A DNA stretch of 64,000 bases, taken from Microbacterium mangrovi. Its GTDB lineage: Bacteria; Actinomycetota; Actinomycetes; Actinomycetales; Microbacteriaceae. Shown here piece after piece: positions 40,946-50,111 of the stretch (position 1 is the stretch's first letter; every line of letters begins with the position of its first letter). The translations under genes were made by a program, and so were the position numbers. Below the pieces are notes generated by a model. That model had not been told where the DNA came from, searched no databases, and was given only the letters and a program-made list of their open reading frames with translations. Location: positions 186,001 to 250,000 of the forward strand of contig NZ_JTDK01000002.1 in the NCBI RefSeq assembly GCF_000802305.1, written 5' to 3'.

Positions 40946-41539
40946 TCAGGGGCGCGGGATCACCGTGAGCACCCGCGCGATGTACTCGAGGAACTTCTCC
41001 ATCACCATCGAGAGAAACTGCGCGGTCGCCTCCACCGTCACGTTGCCGTCATCGTCGACAAGGCCCGGCGAGTACGACACGTACGCCTCCGGCGACGTCA
41101 TCTGACGGGCGTTCAGAAAGCTCAGCGTCGCGCGCAACGACTGCTGCCCGACCGCCGTGCCGATCTGCCCCGGCGACGCCCCCACGACGCCGGTGGGTTT
41201 GTCGGCCCAGACGTTCTGGCCCCACGGCCTGCTGCCCCAGTCGATCGCGTTCTTCAGCGCACCGGGGAGCGACCGGTTGTACTCCGGAGTGACGAACAGG
41301 ATCGCGTCGGCGCTGCGCACCTGAGCCTTGAACTCGAGAGCCTCCGGCGGGTAGTCGGCGTCGAAATCCCGGTTGTACAGGGGAAGACGGCTGTAGTCGA
41401 TCTCGAAGAATTCCAGCTCCTTCGGCGCCAGCTTCTGCAACGCCCCGGCAAGGCGCCGGTTGATGGACTCCTTGGAGAGACTGCCGATGATCACACCGAC
41501 GCGGTAGGGCGGCTCATGCTGAAGAATCTCGATCTGCAT
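40946..41539 (-). CDS. NADPH-dependent FMN reductase (chromate/quinone reductase type)
   Basis: The 197-residue flavodoxin-fold protein shows GVIIGSLSKESINRRLAGAL for phosphate binding, FFEIDYSRLPLYNRDFD, and TPEYNRSLPGALKNAIDWGS for FMN binding. This pattern matches the ArsH/ChrR/YieF group of quinone reductases. ATG 41539 gives the normal N-terminus. It is a single gene, 51 bases after the ABC permease stop on the same strand. The physiological acceptor is not defined. Confidence 0.93.
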   Translation of the reverse strand: MQIEILQHEPPYRVGVIIGSLSKESINRRLAGALQKLAPKELEFFEIDYSRLPLYNRDFDADYPPEALEFKAQVRSADAILFVTPEYNRSLPGALKNAIDWGSRPWGQNVWADKPTGVVGASPGQIGTAVGQQSLRATLSFLNARQMTSPEAYVSYSPGLVDDDGNVTVEATAQFLSMVMEKFLEYIARVLTVIPRP

Positions 41540-41590
41540 GGCAACAGCATGCCCCTGCCGGGCCCGAACCGGCAGGGGCACGCCGACCCG

Positions 41591-43002
41591 TCACACGGCG
41601 AGCGCCTCGACCGGCGACACCCGAGTCGCCAGTCGTGTCGGCACCGCCGCCGCGACCAGGGTCAGGACGCCGGTGGCCCCCACGATCACCAGCATCGGGA
41701 CGAGCGGAACCGCCGGCGCGACGAGACCCGCCCCGACCGAACCGCCCGCGTGCGCGGACACCGAGCCCAGCAGCGACTGCGCCGCGACCCAGCCGTAGAG
41801 CGTCCCGAGCACGAGACCCGAGAGCGCCGCCGCGATGGTGATGTGCGCCGCCTCCAGCAGCACCATCTGACGAATCTGCCCGGACGACAGCCCGAGAGCC
41901 CGCAGCAGGCCCAGCTCGCGACGACGCTGGACGATGCCGATGGTGAGCAGATTCACGAGCCCGACGGCCGCGATGACCGCCGACACCCCCACGAGCCCCA
42001 TCATGATCGCCGAGAACGTGTCCAGCACGTTCGCGAGTTCCGGCGGCAGCTTCCCCCCGGCCGACGCCGTCAGGATCACCTTGATCGATGCGGTCGCGAC
42101 GGCGAACATCGTCACGAGGGTGACTCCCATCACCACGCCGATCGTCATCCGGCTCGCCCGCTCGGGGTATCGCAGCGCATTCTGCGCGGCCATCCTCGCC
42201 GGCGCGGAGCCGCCGAAGAGGCGCCCGACCAGGCCGAGCACCGGCGGCATCACGAGCGTGGACCCCAGTGCGAGCCCGGTGAACGACAGGATGCCGCCGA
42301 AGAACGCGACCACGACGCCGAGCGGCGAGAGCAGGCCCAGCGCGACGCCGGCTGCGAGCAGCAGACCGCCCACGGCCAGCAGGACGACGGAGGCGACGTG
42401 GCGTCCCCGACGCAGCGCCACCTCCTCACGAGAGGCCGAGACCGACCCGCCGAGGGCCTCCAGGGGCGTCACGTTCAGCACCGGACGCGATCCGGCCCAC
42501 GCCGCGCCCCAGGTTGTGAGGGCGACCGCCACTGCGGGCAGCAGCATGAGCGGCTGCACCAGGGGGAAGGCGACGTCGGCCAGATGCAGCGCGCTGTGCG
42601 CGAACTGCGTCCCGGCCGCACCGACCGCCGTGCCGGCGACCAGGCCGATCACCGCTCCGATCACGCCGACCACCAGCCCCTGGGTGGCCACCTCCCGGCG
42701 CTGAGAGCGAGCGGTGGCGCCGATCAGACGCATGAGCGCGATGCGCCGAGTCCGGCCCGCGACGATCGTCGCGAAGGTGTTGGCCGTCACGATCGCCCCG
42801 ACATAGACCGCGACCCCCGCGATCACCAGCCCGATGAAACTCAGCACGAACGCGAGAGTCCGGCTCTCCCCGATGAACGGATCCGCGCTGAGCAACGCGC
42901 CGATGAAGGTGATCGCGATGATGAGCAGCGCCCCGAAAGCCGACGAGATCGCCGCGACGAGGATGCTCGCCCCCATGCCCCGCTCGCGCAGGAACGCCCA
43001 GT

Positions 43003-43006
<4 letters not shown>
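41591..43006 (-). CDS. FtsX-like ABC transporter permease
   Basis: The 471-residue protein contains two FtsX-type cores. The first holds NTFATIVAGRTRRIALMRLI, and the second RRRELGLLRALGLSSGQIRQ, each inside a set of membrane helices. It ends with TRLATRVSPVEALAV, which is typical of the family. GTG 43006 overlaps the ATPase stop (GTGA). Such permeases with a LolD-like ATPase export lipoproteins, peptides or antimicrobials. The nearby NarL-type two-component pair is typical of drug-sensing modules. Confidence 0.93.
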
Positions 43007-43773
<767 letters not shown>

Positions 43774-43888
43774 ATCACCGACGTTAGGGATCACCCCGAA
43801 CCCGGCGCGTCGGCCCCGAGCCGGATCCGCATACATCGCAAGGATGACATCGGGCATGCGTCTCGGGGTGGATCATCCCCGCCGGGAC

Positions 43889-45247
43889 TCACACCTCGTG
43901 GGCGGCGAGCATCCGGCGTCGCGGGTCGTACTCGTCGCGCACGGCCGCGAGCCGGGCGACCACATCGGCATCGAACAGGTCGGATGCGGGCTTCGTGCGG
44001 TCCGAGAAGTTCGCGAACACGGTGGCAGCCGCCCACGGACGCACGGCATCCACGACCGCCGCGGTCGAGCGCTGACCGGCCGCGAACGCCTCCGGCGTCG
44101 GCGCCATCGCGACCGTGTACACCGCGAACCGCCCGCCGAGGCCGGGCAGCGCGCCGTCGTGGCCGCCGGCGAGGGCCCCGCCCAGCTGACGAAGCTCCAC
44201 GATCATCGGGGCAGACTCGGCATCCGGTCCCGCGGCCCCCAGCAGGGCGTCGAGCCCGGCATCGTCCAGGTCGTCGAGCAGCGTGTGGTCGCTGACCGCG
44301 GGCGACGGCTGAGGCGGGTCCATGTGCACCTCGAGGAGACCCGCCGCGGGAATTCTGGCGAACGTGTCGAGCTCCGGCGCCAGGGCGCGCAGCGGTGCGA
44401 GCAGATCGGCGGCCTCCTCGTCGTCCGTGAGGATCGCACCGTCGACCACGATGAGGCGCCGGCCGCTGATGAACGGCGGCAGCTCCGGGATCGGCGGAAA
44501 CCGCATCATGCGCAGACTCGTCGTGGCCGCGTCCGGCGCGGTCGCCGACCAGTCGTTCCACGCCCGCAGCACCTCCGGGGCGCGATCCAGATCCCACAGC
44601 AGCATGCCGGCGACGAGATCCGTGATCGGCAGCAGGTCCAGCTCGAGCGCGACGACGACCCCGAAGTTGCCGCCGCCTCCGCGCAGAGCCCAGAAGAGCT
44701 CCGGATGCTCGTCCGCGGTCGCGCGCACGAGGCGTCCCGACGCCGTCACCACCTCGAACGCTCGCGCTCCACCGGTCGCAAGGCCGTGCCGGCGGCCGTA
44801 GAACGACACACCGCCGCCGAGCACATACCCCGCGACGGCGACGTCTCCCGCGCTCCCGTGCACGGCGGTGAGCCCGTGCGGTGCGACCGCCTCGACGACC
44901 TCGCGCCACACCGTTCCGCCCACCACGCGCGCCGTGCGCGCCGCGACGTCGACGGTGACCCCGGTCAACTCGCTCAGACGGACCAGCAGCGTGTCGTCGC
45001 CGACCGCGGGGGCGATCGTGGATGCCGCGTGCCCGGTGCTCTGCGGCGCGATCCGCAGCCCGAGACGATCGGCCGCGGTGACCGCCGCGACGACGTCGTC
45101 CACCGAACGCGGCACGGCGACCGCCGCCGGCCGCAACGGGAACGCGAGGTTCCACGGCGTGCACGCCGCCTCGTACCCGGCGTCGCCGGGAAGCAGGATG
45201 CAGCCGACCTCGCGCAACGGCGACGGGTCGATCGTGAGTGCGGACAT
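43889..45247 (-). CDS. FAD-linked oxidase, berberine-bridge (BBE) type
   Basis: The 452-residue protein has a PCMH FAD-binding domain. The region APQSTGHAAST contains the His that commonly binds FAD covalently; GSAGDVAVAGYVLGGGVSFY and LRGGGGNFGVV follow. The C-terminus DLFDADVVARLAAVRDEYDP matches the BBE domain. GGAGG lies six bases before ATG 45247. These enzymes oxidise sugars, alkaloids or phenolics using oxygen. It lies between the two-component pair and the ABC exporter on the same strand. The 175-base gap upstream (45248-45423) contains a GCCCCGGTCGGGGC palindrome and probably its promoter. Confidence 0.9.
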   Translation of the reverse strand: MSALTIDPSPLREVGCILLPGDAGYEAACTPWNLAFPLRPAAVAVPRSVDDVVAAVTAADRLGLRIAPQSTGHAASTIAPAVGDDTLLVRLSELTGVTVDVAARTARVVGGTVWREVVEAVAPHGLTAVHGSAGDVAVAGYVLGGGVSFYGRRHGLATGGARAFEVVTASGRLVRATADEHPELFWALRGGGGNFGVVVALELDLLPITDLVAGMLLWDLDRAPEVLRAWNDWSATAPDAATTSLRMMRFPPIPELPPFISGRRLIVVDGAILTDDEEAADLLAPLRALAPELDTFARIPAAGLLEVHMDPPQPSPAVSDHTLLDDLDDAGLDALLGAAGPDAESAPMIVELRQLGGALAGGHDGALPGLGGRFAVYTVAMAPTPEAFAAGQRSTAAVVDAVRPWAAATVFANFSDRTKPASDLFDADVVARLAAVRDEYDPRRRMLAAHEV

Positions 45248-45423
45248 GAAGAACCTCCGAATCAGAACACGGGCGCCCCGACCGGGGCACGCAGAATTCA
45301 AGGAGCCCGGCAGCCGGCGCGTGATACCCCGAAGCCGTTCGGCCGCCGCAGATCGTCGCTCCGCAACGCAGTCTGTGGCACCCGCACCGGGCGCGCAAGG
45401 GGGCCGCGCGTGCCGGCGGGAGG

Positions 45424-46110
45424 TCAGGCCAAGCCGTGCTCGAACGCGAACACCACCAGCTGCACGCGGTCGCGAAGTGCGAGCTTGGTGAGGATCCGGC
45501 TGATGTGGGTCTTCACGGTCGCCTCCGACAGGTACTCCCGCGCCGCGATCTCGGCGTTCGACAGCCCGCGGGCGGCGAGCGCGAAGATCTCGCGCTCGCG
45601 CTCGGTGAGGTCCTGGAAGGATGCCGGCACGGGCTGCGTCTGCGCCGTCGACTGCGCGAAGAGCTCACGGGTCGCGGACGCCGCGATGACCGCAGAACCC
45701 GCGTGCACGGTGCGGATCGCAGCCAGCAGGAACTCGGGGTCGGCATCCTTCAGCAGAAAGCCCGACGCTCCCTGCCGGATCGCACGCGCGGCCGCTTCGT
45801 CGAGGTCGAACGTGGTGAGCATCACGATGCGCGGCCCCGGATCGCCCGGCGCGTCCTGCAGCAGCTCGGCCGTCGCGGCGAGACCGTCGAGCACCGGCAT
45901 CCGGATGTCCATCAGCACGACATCCGGCCTGGCCCGGCGCACCACGTCGAGCCCGTCCCGGCCGTTGCCGGCCTCGCCCACCACCTCCAGGTCGGGCTGC
46001 GAATCGATGACCATGCGGATGCCCGCACGGAACAGCGCCTGGTCGTCGACGAGCACCACGCGGATCCGCGACGCCTCGTGCTCCTGCGACCCTGCTCGCG
46101 CGTCTGTCAC
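45424..46110 (-). CDS. NarL/FixJ-family response regulator
   Basis: The 228-residue protein has the receiver pocket VVLVDDQALFRAGI, phospho-acceptor Asp in VVLMDIRMPVLDG and the Lys in GFLLKDAD. The LuxR-type HTH is LTEREREIFALAARGLSNAE with YLSEATVKTHISRILTKL. GTG 46110 is chosen because GAGG precedes it, overlapping the kinase stop. It is the partner of the upstream histidine kinase. The FAD oxidase and ABC exporter genes directly downstream are plausible targets. Confidence 0.95.
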   Translation of the reverse strand: MTDARAGSQEHEASRIRVVLVDDQALFRAGIRMVIDSQPDLEVVGEAGNGRDGLDVVRRARPDVVLMDIRMPVLDGLAATAELLQDAPGDPGPRIVMLTTFDLDEAAARAIRQGASGFLLKDADPEFLLAAIRTVHAGSAVIAASATRELFAQSTAQTQPVPASFQDLTEREREIFALAARGLSNAEIAAREYLSEATVKTHISRILTKLALRDRVQLVVFAFEHGLA

Positions 46111-46120
46111 CGTCCCCACC

Positions 46121-47296
46121 TCACTGAACGACCCCCGAGAGCGGGATGCGGGCCCGCACGACGAACTCGGTGCCCTCGGCACCGGCATCCAGCGTGCCAC
46201 CAACCAGCTGCGCGCGCTCGCGCATGCCGATCAGGCCGTGCCCGCCCGGCTGCGGCGCCGCATCGGCCGCGAGCCGATTGCGCACCGTGACCGCCACGGC
46301 ATCCGGCATCCAGGCCAGCGTCACGTCGGCGGCGCCGTGATCGCCGTGCCGGATCGCGTTCGTGAAGGCCTCCTGGAGAATCCGGTACACCGCCAACTGC
46401 ACCGCCGCGCCCGGCTCCGAGCGCGGAGCCGGATCCACCGTCACCCGCAGCTCGAGGCCCGCCGCCCGCACCTGGGCAAACAGTCCCTCGAGGTCGGCGA
46501 GCGACGGCTGCGGCCCGTCGCTCTGAGAATGCCGCAGCTGTCCGAGCAGCAGCCGGACATCGGCCAGGGCCGCCCGGGCCGTGGACGAGATCGTCCCCAG
46601 CGCGGCCGTGGCGGCATCCGGGTCGGAGGCCGCCGCGTAGCGCGCGCCGTCCGCCTGGGCGATCACCACGGCGAGCGAGTGCGCGACGACGTCGTGCATG
46701 TCGCGGGCGATGCGCACCCGCTCCTGTTCGGTGGCCGCCTCCGCCTCGGCCTGCACCTGCGCGAGCCGGGATGCCCGGGAGCGCAGCACGGCGCGCACCA
46801 TGGCTCCCGTCGTCCAGGCCAGGAGCAACGCGAACGAGGCGGCCATCCACGCGAATCCCGCGGTGACGAGCGCCCCCATCGATCCGAGATGGATCATCTC
46901 GATCAGGTTGCGCAGCTGCAGGTAGGCGGTCGCGACCAGCGCTCCCACGAGCGCCGAGGCGAACCCGAGCCAGAACACCACCCGCGTCCCGTACGCGGCC
47001 GTCGCGTACAGGACGCCGAAGATCGCGAGATCGTAGGCCTCCACCTGGAAGCCCGCCAGCATCTGCAGAACGGCGACCGTCCACGCGGCCATCAGCGCCA
47101 CACCGGGCGAGAACCGGCGGATCACCAGCGCTCCGGAGATCAGGGCCGTCAGGGTCAACCCGACCAGCGCCTGGCCGGGCTGCCCGTTCACCACGCCCTG
47201 CACCACCGGCCAGCCCGCGAGCACGAAGAAGAGGACGCCGACGCACACGTCGAACGTCCACTGGCGGGTGGTCAGGGGGCGGAACACGCTCTCCAC
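46121..47296 (-). CDS. NarL-type sensor histidine kinase
   Basis: The ~391-residue protein has about six membrane helices, then a HisKA_3 motif RVRIARDMHDVVAHSLAVVI with the phospho-His. The ATPase domain shows LQEAFTNAIRHGDH and GGHGLIGMRERAQLV. The start is uncertain: GTG 47296 gives MESVFRPLTTRQW, GTG 47287 has a nearer GGAG, and ATG 47323 adds unlikely residues. It has a 10-base gap to its response regulator. A sensor with short loops suggests a membrane-active signal. Confidence 0.92.
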   Translation of the reverse strand: MESVFRPLTTRQWTFDVCVGVLFFVLAGWPVVQGVVNGQPGQALVGLTLTALISGALVIRRFSPGVALMAAWTVAVLQMLAGFQVEAYDLAIFGVLYATAAYGTRVVFWLGFASALVGALVATAYLQLRNLIEMIHLGSMGALVTAGFAWMAASFALLLAWTTGAMVRAVLRSRASRLAQVQAEAEAATEQERVRIARDMHDVVAHSLAVVIAQADGARYAAASDPDAATAALGTISSTARAALADVRLLLGQLRHSQSDGPQPSLADLEGLFAQVRAAGLELRVTVDPAPRSEPGAAVQLAVYRILQEAFTNAIRHGDHGAADVTLAWMPDAVAVTVRNRLAADAAPQPGGHGLIGMRERAQLVGGTLDAGAEGTEFVVRARIPLSGVVQ

Positions 47297-47359
47297 GCTA
47301 CGGGAGCACCCGTCGGGCGGCATCCGTCGCGCGATGTATCCCGCGCGGGACCCCGCAGG

Positions 47360-47845
47360 CTACCGTGCGGGGACGATGGGACGATGCTCGTAGAACGTCT
47401 GCAGCACGACCGTCGTGCGGGTCGAGACGGATGCCGCCAGCCGGATGTCGCGGATCAGCCGCTCCAGCTCGCGCGGCGATGCGACGCGCACGAAGAGCAT
47501 GTAGCTCGCCTGGCCCGCGATCGAATAGCAGCCCTCGATCTCGGCGAGGTGCTCGAGCAGTTCGGGGGCGTCGTCGGGCTGGTCCAGGCGCAGGGGCGTG
47601 ATCTCGATGAACGCGGACAGCGGCTTGCCGACCGCTTCGGCGTCGAGGATGGGTCGGTACCCGGCGATGACGCCGCGGGTCTCGAGCCGGCGAAGCCGCG
47701 CCTGCACCGCCGACACCGACAGCCCGACCGTGTCGGACAACTGGGCCAGGGTCGCGCGGGCATCCTGCGAGATCGCCGCGACGATCGCGAGGTCGGTGGC
47801 GTCGAGATTCGCCGCGGGAGCCGGGGTCGCCAGAACATCGGTCAT
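47360..47845 (-). CDS. Lrp/AsnC-family transcriptional regulator
   Basis: The 161-residue protein has an N-terminal HTH (ATLAQLSDTVGLSVSAVQAR, LRRLETRGVIAGYRP). A C-terminal RAM/AsnC effector domain follows (AFIEITPLRL, EIEGCYSIAGQASYMLFVRV). The -10 TAATCT lies seven bases before ATG 47845, so the mRNA is probably leaderless. It is divergent from the DUF6421-SDR genes, which it likely controls in response to an amino acid. Confidence 0.95.
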   Translation of the reverse strand: MTDVLATPAPAANLDATDLAIVAAISQDARATLAQLSDTVGLSVSAVQARLRRLETRGVIAGYRPILDAEAVGKPLSAFIEITPLRLDQPDDAPELLEHLAEIEGCYSIAGQASYMLFVRVASPRELERLIRDIRLAASVSTRTTVVLQTFYEHRPIVPAR

Positions 47846-47852
47846 ACCTGTA

Positions 47853-47858
47853 AGATTA
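47853..47858 (-). promoter_or_regulatory. -10 box of the Lrp-family gene
   Basis: TAATCT on the minus strand, seven bases before the ATG at 47845. The short distance predicts transcription starting at the start codon. Confidence 0.5.
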
Positions 47859-47878
47859 TCCGCATCACAGTCGATATG

Positions 47879-47893
47879 CCGGAATATTTCCGG
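47879..47893. promoter_or_regulatory. Palindrome between Lrp and DUF6421 genes, candidate operator
   Basis: CCGGAATATTTCCGG is a perfect 15-base palindrome (6-bp arms, TAT centre). It lies 27 bases before ATG 47921 and 33 bases from the Lrp start, well placed for control of both promoters. Confidence 0.5.
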
Positions 47894-47920
47894 CTGAACT
47901 CCAGGATCGGAGGTTTCCCC

Positions 47921-49360
47921 ATGTCACTCACCTACGCCCATGAAGCAAAGGCCATCGTCGGAGAACCCGAGGTCCTCGAAGACGGCACGACCGCCGCCAC
48001 CGCCGAGAAGTCGGCGGCGTGGATCGCGCTGAAGCAAGCCGCCACCGCCCTGCAGCCGCTGCAGATCAAGGACGGCTCCATCCCCGAGGCATCCGACCAC
48101 GCCGCGGCCCGCGAACACGTCGACACGATCGTCGCGTCGATCCGCACGCTGGCGCCGCTGTTCCCGCACGACGCCGAGTACCTCCGGGCGCTCCCCGCCG
48201 ACTTCGCCGCGTGGGTCGACGGCGGGTTCGGCGTGCCGGACTTCCTCGACTCGCTCGTCGCCTTCCAGCCTCAGCTTCACCGCGTCGACGGCATCCGTCA
48301 CCTCGTCGTCTTCCCGATGTACACGCAGAACGGCTCGTCCGAGCGCCACGTCGAGGCCCTCATCGTCGAGACCATCTGGCCGGAGTTCATCGACCAGCTC
48401 GAGACGCAGTACACCAACAAGCTGTTCGTGAGCCTGCGCCTGGTCGACTTCACCCCCGGCTACGACACCAACTGCGCGGTGCTGTTCCCGGAAACGGTCG
48501 CGATGCGCGAGATCCCGGCGTTCACGTGGGGCGCGATCTTCCAGGACCGCGAGGCCGCCCGCTACCGCCGAGTCGTGCGTGCGGCATCCGACATCACCAA
48601 GCTCGACCTGCCGGCCGACGCCGCCGCGATGCTCGACGACCAGCAGCTCACCGAGCGCACGTTCGTGATGTGGGACATCATCCACGACCGCACCCACATG
48701 CGCGGCGACCTGCCCTTCGACCCGTTCATGATCAAGCAGCGGATGCCGTTCTTCCTGTACTCGCTCGAAGAGCTGCGCTGCGACCTGACCGCGTTCCGCG
48801 AGTGCGTGTCGATCCAGCGTTCGCTGCAGGCCCGGGTGGATGCCGGTGAGCAGCTGACCGAGACCGAGCAGCAGACGCTGCTCCACGCCGGGCTCGTGCA
48901 GTACGCGGTGATCTTCGACCGCATCTTCCGCTTCGCGATCACCGGCTCGCGCGTGCGCAACTACGACGGCCTGGGCGGACAGCTGCTGTTCGCGTGGCTG
49001 CATCAGCGCAACGTGCTGCACTGGACCGACACGGCGCTCGCGTTCGACTGGGACGACGTGCCGGCCGCGGTCGTCGCGCTCGGCGACGCGATCGACCACC
49101 TCTACTGGCAGTCGATCGACCGGCCGAAGACGGCGCACTGGCTCGCCGCCTACGACCTGGTGCGCTCGGTCGTCACCCCCAACCCGGCGTCCACCTGGAA
49201 CCGCGGCCTGCCCGACGAGATCCTCGCCGGCGCCCCCAAGGGGTACACCGACCAGGTGATGGACGACGAGTTCCCGCTGTCGATGTTCTACGAGGCCCTG
49301 TCCAAGAAGATGGGCGACGTCATCGAGTCGACGTCGGGCATCACCGGACGAGATGCCTGA
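47921..49360 (+). CDS. DUF6421 family protein
   Basis: The 479-residue protein belongs, by recognition, to the actinobacterial DUF6421 family of unknown function. It is soluble, with no signal peptide. The strongest motif is DIIHDRTHMRGDLPFD followed by YSLEELRCDLTAFRE near residues 253-290. That H-x3-H plus EExRxDL arrangement resembles metal-dependent hydrolase sites. GGAGG lies eight bases before ATG 47921. The SDR gene overlaps its end by eight bases, and the Lrp regulator is divergent. A PLP enzyme follows, suggesting amino-acid-related metabolism. Confidence 0.85.
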   Translation: MSLTYAHEAKAIVGEPEVLEDGTTAATAEKSAAWIALKQAATALQPLQIKDGSIPEASDHAAAREHVDTIVASIRTLAPLFPHDAEYLRALPADFAAWVDGGFGVPDFLDSLVAFQPQLHRVDGIRHLVVFPMYTQNGSSERHVEALIVETIWPEFIDQLETQYTNKLFVSLRLVDFTPGYDTNCAVLFPETVAMREIPAFTWGAIFQDREAARYRRVVRAASDITKLDLPADAAAMLDDQQLTERTFVMWDIIHDRTHMRGDLPFDPFMIKQRMPFFLYSLEELRCDLTAFRECVSIQRSLQARVDAGEQLTETEQQTLLHAGLVQYAVIFDRIFRFAITGSRVRNYDGLGGQLLFAWLHQRNVLHWTDTALAFDWDDVPAAVVALGDAIDHLYWQSIDRPKTAHWLAAYDLVRSVVTPNPASTWNRGLPDEILAGAPKGYTDQVMDDEFPLSMFYEALSKKMGDVIESTSGITGRDA

Positions 49361-50054
49361 CGAGAGCTCGCAGTCGCCCCGCGAGCGCAGCGAGACGAAT
49401 CGCTCCGGTCGCACCGTGCTCCTCGCCGGTGCGACCAGCGACGCCGGCCGCGCCGTCGCGGGTGCCCTGATCGCGGCCGGTGCGCGCGTCGTCGCCACCG
49501 GCCGCGACGCCGCCCGCCTCGAGCCGCTCGCCGAACTCGGCGCCGAGCCCGAGGTGTGCGACGTGACCGACGAGCAGCAGGTCGCCGACCTCGCCGCCCG
49601 GCTGCGGGAGCGCGGCATCCGGTTCGACGGCGTCCTCCCGCTCGTGGGCGGCTGGCGCGGCGGCGGGGGCCTGGCCGGACAGACCGACGAGGACTACCGC
49701 GCACTGGAGGCATCCCTGACGGCCCTGCGCCACGTGAGCCGCGCCTTCGACGCCGACCTGCGCGCGTCGGATGCCGGCCGCCTCGCCATCGTCTCGTCGG
49801 TGAGCGTGGCCCGGCCCCTCGCCGGCGGCGCCAACTACGCCGCAGTCAAGGCGGGCGCCGAGGCGTGGACCCGGGCGGTCGCACAGGGCTTCGCGAAGGC
49901 CGCGCGGGATGCCGGCACCCCGCTGCGCGCCGCCGCGGTGATCTTCCGCGTGAAGGCGCTGGCCGACCACGAGGCCGCCCTGGCCTCCGCCGTGGCAGGC
50001 CTGTTCGCGCAGGATGCCGCGGAGCTGAACGACACGGTTCTCACCCTCCCCTGA
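49353..50054 (+). CDS. SDR family protein
   Basis: The 233-residue protein has the nucleotide motif LLAGATSDAGRAVAGALIAA, an NAG-like region (VLPLVGGWRGGGGL), and the catalytic YAAVKAGAE with VSSVSVARP before it. These suggest a Rossmann-fold reductase. The start overlaps the DUF6421 stop by eight bases, so the two proteins are co-translated and probably act in one pathway. The stop codon is inside a 13-bp inverted repeat. Confidence 0.88.
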   Translation: MPDESSQSPRERSETNRSGRTVLLAGATSDAGRAVAGALIAAGARVVATGRDAARLEPLAELGAEPEVCDVTDEQQVADLAARLRERGIRFDGVLPLVGGWRGGGGLAGQTDEDYRALEASLTALRHVSRAFDADLRASDAGRLAIVSSVSVARPLAGGANYAAVKAGAEAWTRAVAQGFAKAARDAGTPLRAAAVIFRVKALADHEAALASAVAGLFAQDAAELNDTVLTLP

Positions 50055-50087
50055 CCCGGGTGGGGACGTGGGCACCACCCGGGTCAG
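50051..50087. terminator. 13-bp inverted repeat spanning the SDR stop codon
   Basis: CTGACCCGGGTGG and CCACCCGGGTCAG form a perfect 13-bp stem with an 11-base loop. It has no U tract, so it is either a GC-rich terminator or an operator for the following gene, whose -10 begins 10 bases later. Confidence 0.6.
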
Positions 50088-50097
50088 CCACCCGAAC

Positions 50098-50103
50098 TAG
50101 ATT
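50098..50103 (+). promoter_or_regulatory. -10 box of the threonine aldolase gene
   Basis: TAGATT lies eight bases before GTG 50112, predicting a leaderless or nearly leaderless transcript. There is no ribosome-binding site in the short gap. Confidence 0.5.
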
Positions 50104-50111
50104 GGATCCTC

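Noticed and set aside
43774-43857. Upstream start for the LolD-type ATPase
   Set aside because: It adds a 28-residue arginine-rich leader not seen in the family; ATG 43773 gives a standard N-terminus.
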